Assembly: GCF_900100195.1 (NCBI RefSeq)
Contig: NZ_FNES01000003.1
Coordinates: 124,001 to 188,000, forward strand
Length of the DNA stretch: 64,000 bases
Source: Billgrantia gudaonensis
GTDB taxonomy: Bacteria; Pseudomonadota; Gammaproteobacteria; Pseudomonadales; Halomonadaceae
Direction of reading: 5' to 3'
Shown here: positions 10,366 to 22,274 of the stretch, one piece after another
How the letters are laid out: every line of letters starts with the position of its first letter
Numbering within the stretch: the first letter of the stretch is position 1
Made by a program: the position numbers and the translations under genes
The notes under the pieces: model-generated
What the model was told of the DNA's origin: nothing
What the model saw: the letters and a program-made list of their open reading frames with translations, nothing else
Database searches by the model: none

Positions 10366-11373
10366 TTACCAGGTCAGACAGATCTTGCCGAAGTGCCGTC
10401 CGGATTCCTGGTGACGAAAGGCCTCGGCAATCTCCTCGAGCCCGAAGGTCGAATCGATCACCGGCTTCATGCCATCCGCCTCGATGGCGCGAATCATCTC
10501 CAGCTGGTGGCGACGGCTGCCGACGATCAACCCCTGCAGGCGCGCCTGCTTGGCCATCAGCTTGGCCGTGGGAATCTCTCCCTCGCGACCGGTGAGCACG
10601 CCGATCAGCGAAATGTGCCCGCCGATGCGTACCGCATCGATGGATTCCGGCAGAGTGCCAGGGCCACCCACCTCGACCACGTGGTCGACGCCCTCGCCGC
10701 CGGTCAACGACTTCACCGTCTTGCCCCACCGGGGGTCGTCGCGATAGTTGATGGTGTGCTCGGCACCCATCTTGCGCAGCCGGTCCAGCTTGTCATCCGA
10801 CGAGGAAGTGGCGATCACCCGCGCCCCCATCAGCCGCGCGAACTGCAGGGCGAAGATCGATACCCCGCCGGTGCCCAGCACCAGTACCGTATCGCCGGCC
10901 TTGAGGCCGCCGTCCACCACCAGCGCCCGCCAGGCGGTCAGCCCCGCCGTGGTCAGCGTGGCCGACTCGATATGGGAATAGCCGGCGGGTTGGCGGGTGA
11001 ACCAGTGTGCCGGGCGCACGACCCGTTCGCGAGCGTAGCCGTCGACACCGTCGCCCGGGGTGGTGGCGAAGTTGCCGAGCCGTGCCGGCCCCTCCAGCCA
11101 GGGCGGAAAGAAGGTGGAGACCACGGCATCGCCCACGGCGAACTCCTCGACGCCCTCGCCCACGGCCTCGACCACGCCGGCCCCATCGGACATGGGAATG
11201 CGCCCATCCTCGACGGGTATCATCCCCGCCACTACGCCGTAGTCGTGGAAGTTGAGCGAACTGGCGTGCAGGCGCACGCGCAGCTCGCCGGGGCCGGGCT
11301 CACCCGGCGCTTCGGTCTCCTGCACCTGCAGCTTGTCGAGGCCGCCTGGGGCCTTCAGGGTCACGACCTTCAT
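10366..11373 (-). CDS. Zinc-independent MDR-family alcohol dehydrogenase / quinone oxidoreductase-like
   Basis: 335-residue medium-chain dehydrogenase/reductase using NAD(P)H. The N-terminal GroES-like domain (SSLNFHDYGVVAGM) lacks the Cys/His/Glu ligands of zinc alcohol dehydrogenases. The Rossmann motif is VLVLGTGGVSIFALQFARLMGARVI. The substrate cannot be told. The start MKVVTLKAPGG follows GGAGGAGATTCC; the frame is open for 25 codons upstream without similarity. It reads leftward as a single gene between the M24 gene and dbpA. Confidence 0.88.
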   Translation of the reverse strand: MKVVTLKAPGGLDKLQVQETEAPGEPGPGELRVRLHASSLNFHDYGVVAGMIPVEDGRIPMSDGAGVVEAVGEGVEEFAVGDAVVSTFFPPWLEGPARLGNFATTPGDGVDGYARERVVRPAHWFTRQPAGYSHIESATLTTAGLTAWRALVVDGGLKAGDTVLVLGTGGVSIFALQFARLMGARVIATSSSDDKLDRLRKMGAEHTINYRDDPRWGKTVKSLTGGEGVDHVVEVGGPGTLPESIDAVRIGGHISLIGVLTGREGEIPTAKLMAKQARLQGLIVGSRRHQLEMIRAIEADGMKPVIDSTFGLEEIAEAFRHQESGRHFGKICLTW

Positions 11374-11444
11374 GGAATCTCCTCCGTGCAATCGTCGCTG
11401 GATGAACCGAGCCATCCTGACATTCCTGGCGACCCTAAGCCATG

Positions 11445-12632
11445 TCACGCCATTTCATGCAGTTGCCAGTCGTTGTCGGTCAGCGCTTCGCCGCCACCTG
11501 GCGTGACGCGTACGGTATCGCTAAGCCCGATACCCCATTCGCCCGGCCGGCGCAGACACAGCGGCAGATGGAAGACCATGTTCTCTTCGAACTCGCGCGC
11601 CTGCCCGCGGGCGATGAAGCCGCTACCCTCCACCCAACTGGGCGGGAACTGCGCCCCCACCGCATAGCCGAACACGCCGGAGAAGAACAGCTCCTCGGCC
11701 TGCGGCGCGAGCACCGCTTCGGCGGCGCGGGCGGCGGCATCGAAGGTATTGCCGGGGCGCATCTGCTCGCACAGGGTATCGAAGAGAGAACGACACAGAT
11801 CGCGCACCCCTTGCATCTCGGCACTCGCCCGGCCGGCCACGGCGGTGCGCATCATGGGTGCCGTGTAGCGTTGGAAGGCCGAACCGAACTCCAGGAACAC
11901 CGGCTCGTCCTCGCCGATCAGGGTGCGCTTGTGGTTGACGTGGATGGTGCCGATGCGCGCCCCGGTGGTGACGATGGGCTGCAGGCTCATGAACTCGCTG
12001 CCTGCCGCCAGCAGGGCCCGGGCGCCCTCCGCGGCCACCTCGTTGTCGGTGATGCCGGGGCGGATCGCCGCCACGGCGGCATCGAGCCCCACCGCGGTGA
12101 GGCGTGCGCTTTCGCGCAGGCAGTCGAGCTCGGCCGGCGTCTTGACGATGCGGATGCCATCCAGCAGCTCGCCGCCATCGTCGCGGAAACGCCCGGCGCC
12201 GAGACGCGCCTGCAGTTCGCGGATCACCCCGAAGCGCAGCCCGGCGCCGTAGAGATCGACGCCGATGGTGCGATAGGGCGCGAGCGCCTCGGCCAGCGGG
12301 TCGATCACCTCCTCGATGCCCTCCCAGCGATAGCCGATGATCTCGTCCACCGTAGCGGTAACCACCGCCGGCCCCGTCTCGATGGAAGGCACCTGCAGCA
12401 CCAGCCGGTCGGCGGTGACGACCAGGGCGGTGTACACCGAGACCTCGAAGGTGTGGTAGCCGGTCAGGTAGAAGATGTCCGCCGGGTCGGTGAGCAGCAG
12501 CGCCTCGAGCCCCGCCGTGCCCATGGACCGGCGTACCCGCTCGCGGCGCATGGCGAACTCGGCAGGCGGGAACGGCAGCTCGCTACCGGCGAGACGGTCG
12601 GCGAGGACGTGGCGGTAGGCATGGTGATCCAT
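11445..12632 (-). CDS. M24 (pita-bread) family hydrolase lacking canonical metal aspartates
   Basis: 395 residues with a creatinase N-terminal domain and a C-terminal pita-bread catalytic domain, as in Xaa-Pro aminopeptidase and creatinase. The usual metal-binding DxG...D segment is replaced: FLEFGSAFQRYTAPMMRT has Glu in place of the first Asp and Ala-Pro where Ser-Asp is expected, while GTIHVNHK keeps the catalytic-type His. This suggests a metal-free, creatinase/ectoine-hydrolase (DoeA)-like enzyme rather than a peptidase; that is an inference. The start (MDHHAYRHVLADR) follows TGGAGGCGCC. The frame remains open antisense to yeeN upstream, which I treat as spurious. Divergent from yeeN. 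Confidence 0.83.
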   Translation of the reverse strand: MDHHAYRHVLADRLAGSELPFPPAEFAMRRERVRRSMGTAGLEALLLTDPADIFYLTGYHTFEVSVYTALVVTADRLVLQVPSIETGPAVVTATVDEIIGYRWEGIEEVIDPLAEALAPYRTIGVDLYGAGLRFGVIRELQARLGAGRFRDDGGELLDGIRIVKTPAELDCLRESARLTAVGLDAAVAAIRPGITDNEVAAEGARALLAAGSEFMSLQPIVTTGARIGTIHVNHKRTLIGEDEPVFLEFGSAFQRYTAPMMRTAVAGRASAEMQGVRDLCRSLFDTLCEQMRPGNTFDAAARAAEAVLAPQAEELFFSGVFGYAVGAQFPPSWVEGSGFIARGQAREFEENMVFHLPLCLRRPGEWGIGLSDTVRVTPGGGEALTDNDWQLHEMA

Positions 12633-12767
12633 GGCGCCTCCAGGCAAGTGAGTGACTAACGGCAGTGTAGTCATGGCGGTGATCGGCCACGGCACGAAAT
12701 AGTCCTGTTCGCTCCCCGTCCGGTTTCGTAGAATCCGCCTCGTGTATCGACGCCACAGGACAATGCA

Positions 12768-13499
12768 ATGGGCAGGGCCTTCCAGAACCGCAAGGAATCC
12801 ATGGCCAAGACGGCCGCCGCCAAGACCAAGGTGTACAGCAAGTACGGTCGCGAGATCTACGTCTGCGCCAAGCAGGGCGGCACCGACCCCGCCGGTAACC
12901 TGGCGCTGCGCGGGCTGATCGAACGCGCCAAGAAGGATCAGGTGCCGAGCCACGTGATCGACAAGGCCATCGACAAGGCCAACGGCGTGGGCGGCGAAGA
13001 CTTCTCGCCAGCGCGCTACGAGGGATTCGGGCCGGGCAGTTGCATGGTCATCGTCGACTGCCTGACCGACAACCCCAACCGTACCTTCGGCGACGTCCGC
13101 GCCTGTTTCAACAAGGCCAAGAGCAAGCTCGGCACGCCGGGCAGCGTCAGTCACCTCTTCGACCACTGCGCCATCCTCGCCTACCCCGGCGAGGATGAAG
13201 AAACCGCGCTGGAAGCGTTGATGGAGAGCGACGTCGACGTCACCGACATCGAGAACGAGGATGGCCGCATCACCGTCTTCGCTCCGCACACCGAGTATGC
13301 CAAGGCCAAGCAGGCGCTGCTGGATGCCTTCGGCGAGCTCGAGTTCGAGGTCGACGAAATCCAGTTCGTGCCGCAGACCGTGACCCCGGTCGAGGGCGAC
13401 GACGTGGCGCTGTTCGAGAAACTGATCGACTCTCTCGAAGACCTCGACGACGTGCAGCGCGTCTTCCACAACGCCGAGCTGCCCGAGTCCGCCGAATAA
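12768..13499 (+). CDS. yeeN: YebC/PmpR-family protein, YeeN type
   Basis: 243-residue cytoplasmic protein of the YebC/TACO1 family. Recognisable parts are [73 protein letters not shown] and the C-terminal [12 protein letters not shown]. The N-terminus (no AGHSKW) and [10 protein letters not shown] follow E. coli YeeN rather than YebC. YebC proteins have been described as transcription regulators and, more recently, as helpers of translation through proline stretches; which role applies to YeeN is unsettled. AGGACAATGCA precedes the start. Its stop is 7 bp from the end of the convergent RND permease. Confidence 0.9.
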   Translation: MGRAFQNRKESMAKTAAAKTKVYSKYGREIYVCAKQGGTDPAGNLALRGLIERAKKDQVPSHVIDKAIDKANGVGGEDFSPARYEGFGPGSCMVIVDCLTDNPNRTFGDVRACFNKAKSKLGTPGSVSHLFDHCAILAYPGEDEETALEALMESDVDVTDIENEDGRITVFAPHTEYAKAKQALLDAFGELEFEVDEIQFVPQTVTPVEGDDVALFEKLIDSLEDLDDVQRVFHNAELPESAE

Positions 13500-13506
13500 G
13501 GACGGT

Positions 13507-16500
13507 TCAGCGGGCGCGCCCGATCCGCAGCACCAGCAGGCAGGGGGTGAGCAGCAGCGTCAGGCCGGTGGCGAAGGTCAGCCCGCCGGCGATGGCGCTG
13601 GAGAGCTGCGTCCACCACTGGGTGGACGGCGCACCGAAGCCCAGGCTGGGCTCGAGCAGGTTGACGTTGACGCCGAACACCATCGGCATCAAGCCCAGCA
13701 CCGTGGTCACGGCGGTGAGCAGCACCGGGCGCAGGCGCAGCCCGCCGGCTTCCAGCGCCGCTTCGCGTGGGGGAAGCCCCTCGTCGCGAAGCTGGTTGTA
13801 GGTATCGATCAACACGATGTTGTTGTTCACCACGATCCCCGCCAGGGCGATGATGCCCATGCCCACCATGACGATGCCGAAGGGCTGGCCGTTGAGCAGC
13901 AGCCCCAACAGCACCCCTGCCGTTGAGAGGACGATGGCCGAAAGCACCAGCGCCGCCTGATAGAGGCTGTTGAACTGGGTCACCAGTATCAGGGCCATCA
14001 GCCCGACGGCGACGAGGAAGGCCGTCATCAGGAAGTTTGCGGCCTCCTGCTGCTCTTCCTGCTCGCCGGCCACCCCGACCGTGACGCCCTCGGGTGCCGA
14101 CCCCGCGGCCTCGAGCAGTGCCGTGAGCCGCTCTCCAGCCTGGTAGCCCGTAGCGACATCGGCCGATAGCGTGATGGCACGGCGCCCATCGATGCGCTGC
14201 AGGGTACCCACCTTGGGCGCCGGCTCGAGTTCGGCGAAATGTCCGATCGGCACCTGGCCACGTGCGGTGTTGAGGGTCAGCCGGCCCAACTGGTCCAACG
14301 AGCGCCACCGTTCGGGCAGGCGCACGCGGATGTCCACCTCGTCGCGGGCACGCTCCGGTCGATAGCTCGCCACCTGCAGCCCGGTGGTGACCAGCTGCAC
14401 GGCATTGCCCACCGCCGCCACGTCGGCCCCCATGCGCGCCGCCGCCTCGCGGTCGACGTTGAGCCGCCACTCCACGCCGGGCAGACTGCGGTTGTCCTCG
14501 ATATCGCGAAAGCCCCCGAGTCGCTCCATCTCGGCGCGCAGGGCATCGACGGCGGCCAGGATCCGGGCCTCGTCCTCGCCGCTCACCTCGAGCTGGATCG
14601 GCTTGCCCGGCCCCGGGCCCATCTCCTGTTCGCGAAACTCCAGTACCACCCCCGGCAGGTCCGCCGTGCGCTCCGCCATCTCCTCCATGATCCGGTTTGC
14701 CGGACGGCGCCGCTGCCAGTCGATGAGCTGGAACTGCACGGTGCCGATGACATCGTTGCCGAGCTGTTCGTTGGGCGTGGCGTAGGAGCGCGCGTAGAGC
14801 GCCTCGACTTCGCTCATCCCGGCCAGCCGCGACTCCACCCGCCGCACCACGGCATCCTTCTCGACCGCCGAGAAGTCGCCACGAGCGCGCACCAGCACCT
14901 GGGCCGTTTCCGGCTCGACCTCGGGAAAGAACTCCACGCCGTGGTTGAAGCGCGCATAGCCGGTGTAGATCACCGCCATCAGCAGCAATGACAGCATGAG
15001 CGTCAGCCACGGGTGGTTCAGCAATCGCGCAAGCAGCGACCGGTACAGACGCCCGCCGCCGGTGATCAGCGCTTGGGAACTGACCGGCTCCGCCACGCGC
15101 CGGGTGAGCAGCCCGCCCAGCGTCGGCAGGAAGATCAGCGCCATGGCCAGTGAGGCGAGCAGGCAGAGAATCACCGTGGCCGGCAGATACTTCATGAATT
15201 CGCCCACCACCCCCGGCCAGAACAGCAACGGCACGAACACCGCCAGCGTGGTGGCGGTGGAGGCGATCACCGGCCAACTCATGCGGTGGGCGGCGTTGAT
15301 CCAGGCCAAGCGCGGTGCCTGACCTTCGCGCAGGTGGCGGTCGGCCAGTTCGCTGACCACGATGGCCCCGTCCACCAGCAGCCCGGCGACCAGGATCAGC
15401 GCGAAGAGCACCACGATGTTCAGGGTATAACCGATGGCCCAGATCAGCAGGATGCCGGTGAGAAAGGCACCGGGAATGGTCAGCCCCACCATGAGCGCGG
15501 CACGCACGCCCATCGCCGCGAGAATCACCACCAGCACCAGCACCACGGCAGCGATCACGTTGTTGAGCAGTTCGGAGAGCATCTGTTCCACCATGTCGGA
15601 CTGATCCATGATGGTGGTCACGTCGAGCCCCTCGGGCAGCCGCTCGCCGGCCGCTTCGAGGACGTCGCGCACGCCCTCCACGGTGGCGATCAGGTTGGCG
15701 CCGGCACGTTTGGAAATCTCCAGCACCAGAGCGGGATCGCCATCGATGCGCGCGAAGCCCTCGGGATCCTTGAAGGTCGGGCGGATCCAGCCCACGTCGC
15801 CGAAGGTGACCACGCGGTCGCCGTCGACCTTGACCGGCATGTCGAACACGTCGGTGAGCGACTCGATCACCCCCGGCACCTTGACCGGCGCGCGGCCGGC
15901 GCCGGTATCCAGGCTACCCGCCGCCACCAGGCGGTTGTTGCGCGTCACCAGGTCGAAAAGCTCTGCGAAATCGACGCCGTAGCTCTCCAGCACGACGGGG
16001 TCGACCACCACTTCGAGCAGTTCCTCGCGCTCGCCGCCGATCTCCACCTCCAGCACCTCGGGGATGCTTTCGATGGCATCCTGGAGGCGGCGCGCCACGG
16101 CCAGACGCTCGGCTTCCTCCAGCGGGCCGGAGAGCCCCAGCGACAGCACCGGAAAGAGTCCCACGTTGACCTCTATCACCCGAGGCTCCTCGGCCTCCTC
16201 GGGCAGTTCGGCATTGGCGATGTCGACCTTCTCGCGCACATCGGCGAGCGCCTGGCGCGCATCGAAGCCGGCATCGAACTCCAGGGTCACCGAGGCGTGG
16301 CCCTGGCTGGACTGGGAGGTCATCTTGCGCACTCCCTCGATGGTGCGCAGCTCCTGCTCCATGGGACGCACCAGCAGCCGCTCGCCATCCTCGGGGCTCA
16401 CGCCTTCCAACGCCAGCGACACGTAGATCATGGGGATGGGAACGTCGGGATTGGCCTCCTTGGGGACCACCTGCCAGGCAGCAATGCCGGCGATCAGCAG

Positions 16501-16563
16501 CGCCATCATCAGCAGCAGCGTGGTACGCGAGCGATCCAGCGCGGCCTCGATCAGGGTGCGCAT
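13507..16563 (-). CDS. RND efflux transporter permease
   Basis: Inner-membrane RND antiporter, about 1018 residues, full length: N-terminal helix (LLLMMALLIAGIAAWQVVP), two large periplasmic loops and two six-helix bundles. Typical features are LEGVSPEDGERLLVRPMEQEL near the start, a GLLVDGAIVVSE helix-4 segment bearing the proton-relay Asp, and GIIALAGIVVNNNIVLID in the second bundle. It differs clearly from the MexF-like permease at the start of the window and resembles the branch often annotated as acriflavin-resistance or NolG-like. I chose the ATG 2 bp after the adaptor stop; a TTG six bases upstream would overlap it. No outer-membrane channel gene is adjacent. Confidence 0.93.
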   Translation of the reverse strand: MRTLIEAALDRSRTTLLLMMALLIAGIAAWQVVPKEANPDVPIPMIYVSLALEGVSPEDGERLLVRPMEQELRTIEGVRKMTSQSSQGHASVTLEFDAGFDARQALADVREKVDIANAELPEEAEEPRVIEVNVGLFPVLSLGLSGPLEEAERLAVARRLQDAIESIPEVLEVEIGGEREELLEVVVDPVVLESYGVDFAELFDLVTRNNRLVAAGSLDTGAGRAPVKVPGVIESLTDVFDMPVKVDGDRVVTFGDVGWIRPTFKDPEGFARIDGDPALVLEISKRAGANLIATVEGVRDVLEAAGERLPEGLDVTTIMDQSDMVEQMLSELLNNVIAAVVLVLVVILAAMGVRAALMVGLTIPGAFLTGILLIWAIGYTLNIVVLFALILVAGLLVDGAIVVSELADRHLREGQAPRLAWINAAHRMSWPVIASTATTLAVFVPLLFWPGVVGEFMKYLPATVILCLLASLAMALIFLPTLGGLLTRRVAEPVSSQALITGGGRLYRSLLARLLNHPWLTLMLSLLLMAVIYTGYARFNHGVEFFPEVEPETAQVLVRARGDFSAVEKDAVVRRVESRLAGMSEVEALYARSYATPNEQLGNDVIGTVQFQLIDWQRRRPANRIMEEMAERTADLPGVVLEFREQEMGPGPGKPIQLEVSGEDEARILAAVDALRAEMERLGGFRDIEDNRSLPGVEWRLNVDREAAARMGADVAAVGNAVQLVTTGLQVASYRPERARDEVDIRVRLPERWRSLDQLGRLTLNTARGQVPIGHFAELEPAPKVGTLQRIDGRRAITLSADVATGYQAGERLTALLEAAGSAPEGVTVGVAGEQEEQQEAANFLMTAFLVAVGLMALILVTQFNSLYQAALVLSAIVLSTAGVLLGLLLNGQPFGIVMVGMGIIALAGIVVNNNIVLIDTYNQLRDEGLPPREAALEAGGLRLRPVLLTAVTTVLGLMPMVFGVNVNLLEPSLGFGAPSTQWWTQLSSAIAGGLTFATGLTLLLTPCLLVLRIGRAR

Positions 16564-16565
16564 GC

Positions 16566-17660
16566 TCAATTCGCTCCTTCACCGCCGTCGGCCACGCTCT
16601 CGGCGGCCACGGCCTCGACCCGTTCGCCCGCCGCGACGAAGCCGCCACCCAGGGTGATCAGGCGTACCCGCTCGGGCAGCCCGGCGACGCGCGCCGTATC
16701 GGTATCGGCATCCACCAGGGTGACGGGCGAAACCGCCACGCGGTCGCCATCGAGATGCTTCACGGCGAGCTGCCCGGCATCGTCGAGCACCAGCAGGGCC
16801 GACGACAGGGTATGCACCCGACGCGCCTCGCGGGTGATCGACAAGGTGGCACTGCCGCCGGCCAGGCGTCGCCGCTCGGCGTTGTCCAGGGTCGCCTCGA
16901 GGTAGAAGGTTCGCGTGGTCGGATCGGCCCGACGCGATACATGCGTCAGCTCGCCGCTCAGCCGCGAACCGTCGAGCAGCTGCGCTTCCACCGCCAGCCC
17001 CGGCTCGAGGCCCAGCACCTCGCGCTGGGCCACCCAGGCGCTCGCCGTCAGTTGCCGGTCGTCCACCAGCCGCCCGAAGGTCTCGCCCACCTGCAACACC
17101 TCGCCGCGCTCGACGTCGAGGCGGTCGAGCACGCCGGCAAAGGGCGCCTGCGGGCGCGTCTGATCGAGCGCCTCGCGCAGCTCGGCCACCTCGGCCGCCG
17201 CCGCACTGACCCCGGCCTGCAACCGCAGCAGTTCGAGCCGCGAGCTCAGTTCGCGACGCTGCAACTCCTCGGCACCGGCCAGTTCGGCGCGGGCCCGGGC
17301 GAGCTCGTCTTCGGCCCGCGCCAGCTGCGCCTCGAGGGCGTCCGGCGCCAGACGCAGCAGCACCTCTCCTGCGTCCACTCGCTCTCCCAGCGCCACCGGC
17401 AGCTCGGCCACGCGCCCTGCCCGACGGGTGCGCAGTTCGAGCTCGCGAACCGGCTCGAGCTGGCCCTGGGCCACCAACTGCGGCGTGTAGGTCTCGGCCC
17501 GGCTGTCACGATACTCCACTCGCGTGGGAGCCGAATGCTCGCTGTCGGCCGGCGGCGGGGCGCTCTGGAAGCGCTGCAGATCGCCGAAGGCGAGCCATAG
17601 CAGCAGCCCAACCAGCAGCGCGGCAGCCAGCAGGTAGGAAGAGGGGGGACGACGTGGCAT
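16566..17660 (-). CDS. RND efflux periplasmic adaptor subunit
   Basis: 364-residue membrane fusion protein. An N-terminal membrane anchor (LLAAALLVGLLLWLAFG) is followed by the lipoyl half-motif (RTRRAGRVAELPVALGERVDAG), a long Ala/Glu/Arg-rich hairpin (about residues 105-165), and beta-barrel domains (QTRPQAPFAGVLDRLDVERGEV). There is no lipobox, so it is anchored by the N-terminal helix, unlike the other adaptor in this window. It lies immediately upstream of the permease (2-bp gap), so the two are translationally coupled. Confidence 0.93.
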   Translation of the reverse strand: MPRRPPSSYLLAAALLVGLLLWLAFGDLQRFQSAPPPADSEHSAPTRVEYRDSRAETYTPQLVAQGQLEPVRELELRTRRAGRVAELPVALGERVDAGEVLLRLAPDALEAQLARAEDELARARAELAGAEELQRRELSSRLELLRLQAGVSAAAAEVAELREALDQTRPQAPFAGVLDRLDVERGEVLQVGETFGRLVDDRQLTASAWVAQREVLGLEPGLAVEAQLLDGSRLSGELTHVSRRADPTTRTFYLEATLDNAERRRLAGGSATLSITREARRVHTLSSALLVLDDAGQLAVKHLDGDRVAVSPVTLVDADTDTARVAGLPERVRLITLGGGFVAAGERVEAVAAESVADGGEGAN

Positions 17661-17744
17661 GGACGCTTCCTTGTCGGTGCCCGAAAGGGCGATGCGCTCG
17701 TCAGTGTATCGGGCGATGGCCGTGCTCGGCGACCCTGGCCGAGC

Positions 17745-19511
17745 CTATCTCAGCGTAGACCGGGCAGCACGATCGTTCGCGACGATATCGTACTCGTTCC
17801 CTGGATCGGCGCGCTCCAGCACGACGCGGTTGCGCCCCGCTCGCTTGCCGCGATACAGCGCCTGGTCGGCGCGATCGAGCAGCGACGCGGTGCTCTCCCC
17901 AGGCACGTGGCTGGCCACGCCCAGCGTCGCGGTCAGGATCACGTCGTCGCCGCTCTCCAGGCGCAGCGGGCGACTGGCCAGCTCGAGGCGCAGCCGTTCG
18001 GCGATATCCAGTGCCTGCGCGGCGTCGCGCCCCGGCAGGACCAGCACGAACTCCTCGCCCCCGTAGCGGCACACCGTATCCTCGTCGCGCACCGCATCGC
18101 GCATCACCTTTGCCAGGTGCTGCAGGGCGCGGTCGCCTTCCAGATGCCCCCAGCGGTCGTTGAAGGCCTTGAACCGGTCGAGATCGAGCATCACCAGACT
18201 GAGCGGCTTGCCATCGGTCACCGCCGCCTTGGCCGCGACCGCCAGATACTCATCCAGGTAGCGGCGATTGCTGAGGCCGGTGAGCCCATCGGTGTAGCTC
18301 ATGCCGTGCAGCCGGGCCTGTTCGTCGAGCAGGCTCTGGCGCTCGCGCCGCAGCAGGCTGATGCGGTCAGCCAGCGCCAGCGAAAGCAAGGTCACCTCGA
18401 TGGCCGAGCCGAGCTGGAAACCGTAATAGGTCAGGAAGTGATGCGGCAACCAGCCGTAGGTGGCCAGGATGAAGACCGCCGCTCCCAGCACCAGCGCCCC
18501 CCACGCCAGCAGCAGCCAGCGCGCCGGCCGGAAGCGGCGACACAGTGCGCGGATGGCGGACACCAGGAACAGCCCCATCACGGCGGTGCCGAACAGCGAG
18601 AAAAAGATCAGCGTCGGGTGCCCGGGGTGAGTCCAGGCCAGGGCAATGCCGATCGCCGCGAACCAGCCCACGGCGCGCAGGCAGCGACCCAAGAACGGAT
18701 CTTCGCGCGGCATCAGCAAGAAGCGACGGCAGAACTGCAAGGCACTGGTGGCGCCCACCGCCAGGGCCGTGAACATCAGTGCCTCGTTGGTGGCGATGGA
18801 CAGCGACGGCCACACTTCGTGCAGCAGGCCCTTCTGGCCGATGAAGTAGCCGGCGATTCCCAGCACGAAGCCGAGGTACCAGAAATAGCTGGAATCGCGC
18901 AGGCTGAGCAGCAGCACGCTGTTGTAGAGCGCCAGCCCCAGTACCAGCCCCAGATAGAGCCCCTGCCCCAGCGTGAAGGCGCGCCAATCCCGCTCCAGGA
19001 CTTCCGGGGTCTGCAGGTGCAGCCCGAAGCGCAGCGACTGGGTGGAATCGATCTTGAGCAGGTAGGTGCCGAGCGTCTCCACCGGGAAGATCGGCCGCCA
19101 GGCCGGCTGCGGCTCGCCGATCAGGGGCTGCATGACATGCCTGGCCACCGGCTGCCAGGCAGCCGCGCCATCCGGCCGGTGGCGGTAGAGAACGACGTCG
19201 TGCAGCAGCGGGTTGTCGAGGTGCAGGAACCGCGGGCCATCCAGCGCCGGCAGAGTGATCGCCAGCCAGACCGGCTCTCCGACGATGCCCAGGCTGTAGC
19301 GCTCATCGACCGGCAGCGCACGACCCGGCAAGGCCGAGGGGTCCGTCACGGGCGGAGAGGCACCGGCATGTTCCAGCAACCGCAGGCTCATCGGCGCCTC
19401 GCCGCGGGCCAGCGCCGCCGACCCGGACAGCATCAGCCCGCACACCAGCAGCGCAAGGACACGAAGTCCCCGCCGCCAGCGCACCACTGGTCCGATACCA
19501 CCCTGTACCAT
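17745..19511 (-). CDS. Diguanylate cyclase with 7TMR-DISM sensor
   Basis: 588-residue inner-membrane sensor. A signal-like hydrophobic N-terminus precedes a periplasmic 7TMR-DISM extracellular domain (about residues 40-170), then seven membrane segments (about 178-390) and a C-terminal GGDEF domain. The active-site loop reads YGGEEF near residue 484 and should be catalytic for c-di-GMP synthesis. An RxxD product-inhibition site (RDED) sits five residues before it. The domain entry DGLTGLSNRRY and the metal-binding LDLDRFKAFND are intact. The ligand is unknown. A second gene of the same architecture lies at 26792. It follows the DUF4399 gene on the same strand. Confidence 0.93.
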   Translation of the reverse strand: MVQGGIGPVVRWRRGLRVLALLVCGLMLSGSAALARGEAPMSLRLLEHAGASPPVTDPSALPGRALPVDERYSLGIVGEPVWLAITLPALDGPRFLHLDNPLLHDVVLYRHRPDGAAAWQPVARHVMQPLIGEPQPAWRPIFPVETLGTYLLKIDSTQSLRFGLHLQTPEVLERDWRAFTLGQGLYLGLVLGLALYNSVLLLSLRDSSYFWYLGFVLGIAGYFIGQKGLLHEVWPSLSIATNEALMFTALAVGATSALQFCRRFLLMPREDPFLGRCLRAVGWFAAIGIALAWTHPGHPTLIFFSLFGTAVMGLFLVSAIRALCRRFRPARWLLLAWGALVLGAAVFILATYGWLPHHFLTYYGFQLGSAIEVTLLSLALADRISLLRRERQSLLDEQARLHGMSYTDGLTGLSNRRYLDEYLAVAAKAAVTDGKPLSLVMLDLDRFKAFNDRWGHLEGDRALQHLAKVMRDAVRDEDTVCRYGGEEFVLVLPGRDAAQALDIAERLRLELASRPLRLESGDDVILTATLGVASHVPGESTASLLDRADQALYRGKRAGRNRVVLERADPGNEYDIVANDRAARSTLR

Positions 19512-19610
19512 GCCCCAGCCCCATCGATTGGCGATTGGTCACCCCTACCAAAGCGCCTAGTTTGCCTGGCTTCGATCGTGGGGCAAAGTCGGATGAGCCG
19601 GGGCAGCGCC

Positions 19611-20051
19611 CTATTCGACGGTGATGGTGATCGCCTCGGAGGCCACCGGGGGATCGAAGCTCACATGGCGTTCGTCCATGAACAGCAGCTGCAGGCGGTG
19701 CTCACCGGGTTCCAGCTCTACGTCGGCCTGCGTCTGGCCGCCGCCGAAATGGCGGTGATGGTCGTCCGCGGGCAGCGGCGCATCGAGGTCGACCTCGTCC
19801 AGGGTCGTGTCCACCAGCAGGTGGTGATGGCCCGTGCCCTCGGCCTGGGTGCCCGCGGGCGCCACCCCCATACCCTCGAGCCCCATGCGTACCGTCACCG
19901 GGCTCGACAGCGTCGCTCCGTCTTCCGGCGAAATGAAATAGACCTCGGCGTCGGCGGCGGCTTCCCGGCGCTCCATCTCTGCCATGGCGGGCATGGCGAA
20001 CAGAAGAGCCCCCGCCACCACGGCCAGACGGCTTGCATTCAGCGTGTTCAT
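19611..20051 (-). CDS. DUF4399-like secreted protein
   Basis: 146-residue exported protein. The start MNTLNASRLAVVAG follows GGGAGGTATCGCC and gives a clean signal peptide ending in AMPAMA; the frame upstream is open but unlikely coding. The mature part has VYFISPEDGATLSSPVTVRMGL, then a histidine-rich stretch (EGTGHHHLLVD) and PADDHHRHFGGGQTQ, which fit the DUF4399 family as I recall it. His clusters suggest possible metal binding, but no function is established. It stands between ftsH and the GGDEF gene on the same strand. Confidence 0.78.
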   Translation of the reverse strand: MNTLNASRLAVVAGALLFAMPAMAEMERREAAADAEVYFISPEDGATLSSPVTVRMGLEGMGVAPAGTQAEGTGHHHLLVDTTLDEVDLDAPLPADDHHRHFGGGQTQADVELEPGEHRLQLLFMDERHVSFDPPVASEAITITVE

Positions 20052-20203
20052 GGCGATACCTCCCTCGCGCGAGTGATGCGTCGTCTCCCGGCGGCAGCCG
20101 TTTGCGCCCCGGCGAGCGTGGGCCGGCGCGAACCGGCCACCACTCCAGTGTAGAAGCCCCGGCAAGCATTGCCGCGGTGCGCGCGAGAAACGTCACCGTG
20201 ACC

Positions 20204-22171
<1,968 letters not shown>

Positions 22172-22274
22172 GTTCCACTGAACATGATGTTACCCGCTCG
22201 GCATTGCAAGGCCACCCATGCCCAGGGCACGGCTGCCGAGTCAATGCGACGCAGCGGCTGGCCCCGGCAGCCCT

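Noticed and set aside
12633-13469. Long minus-strand open frame continuing upstream of the M24 gene, antisense to yeeN
   Set aside because: yeeN on the plus strand has clear family similarity and the M24 family similarity begins at 12632 behind a good ribosome site; the upstream part is a high-GC shadow.
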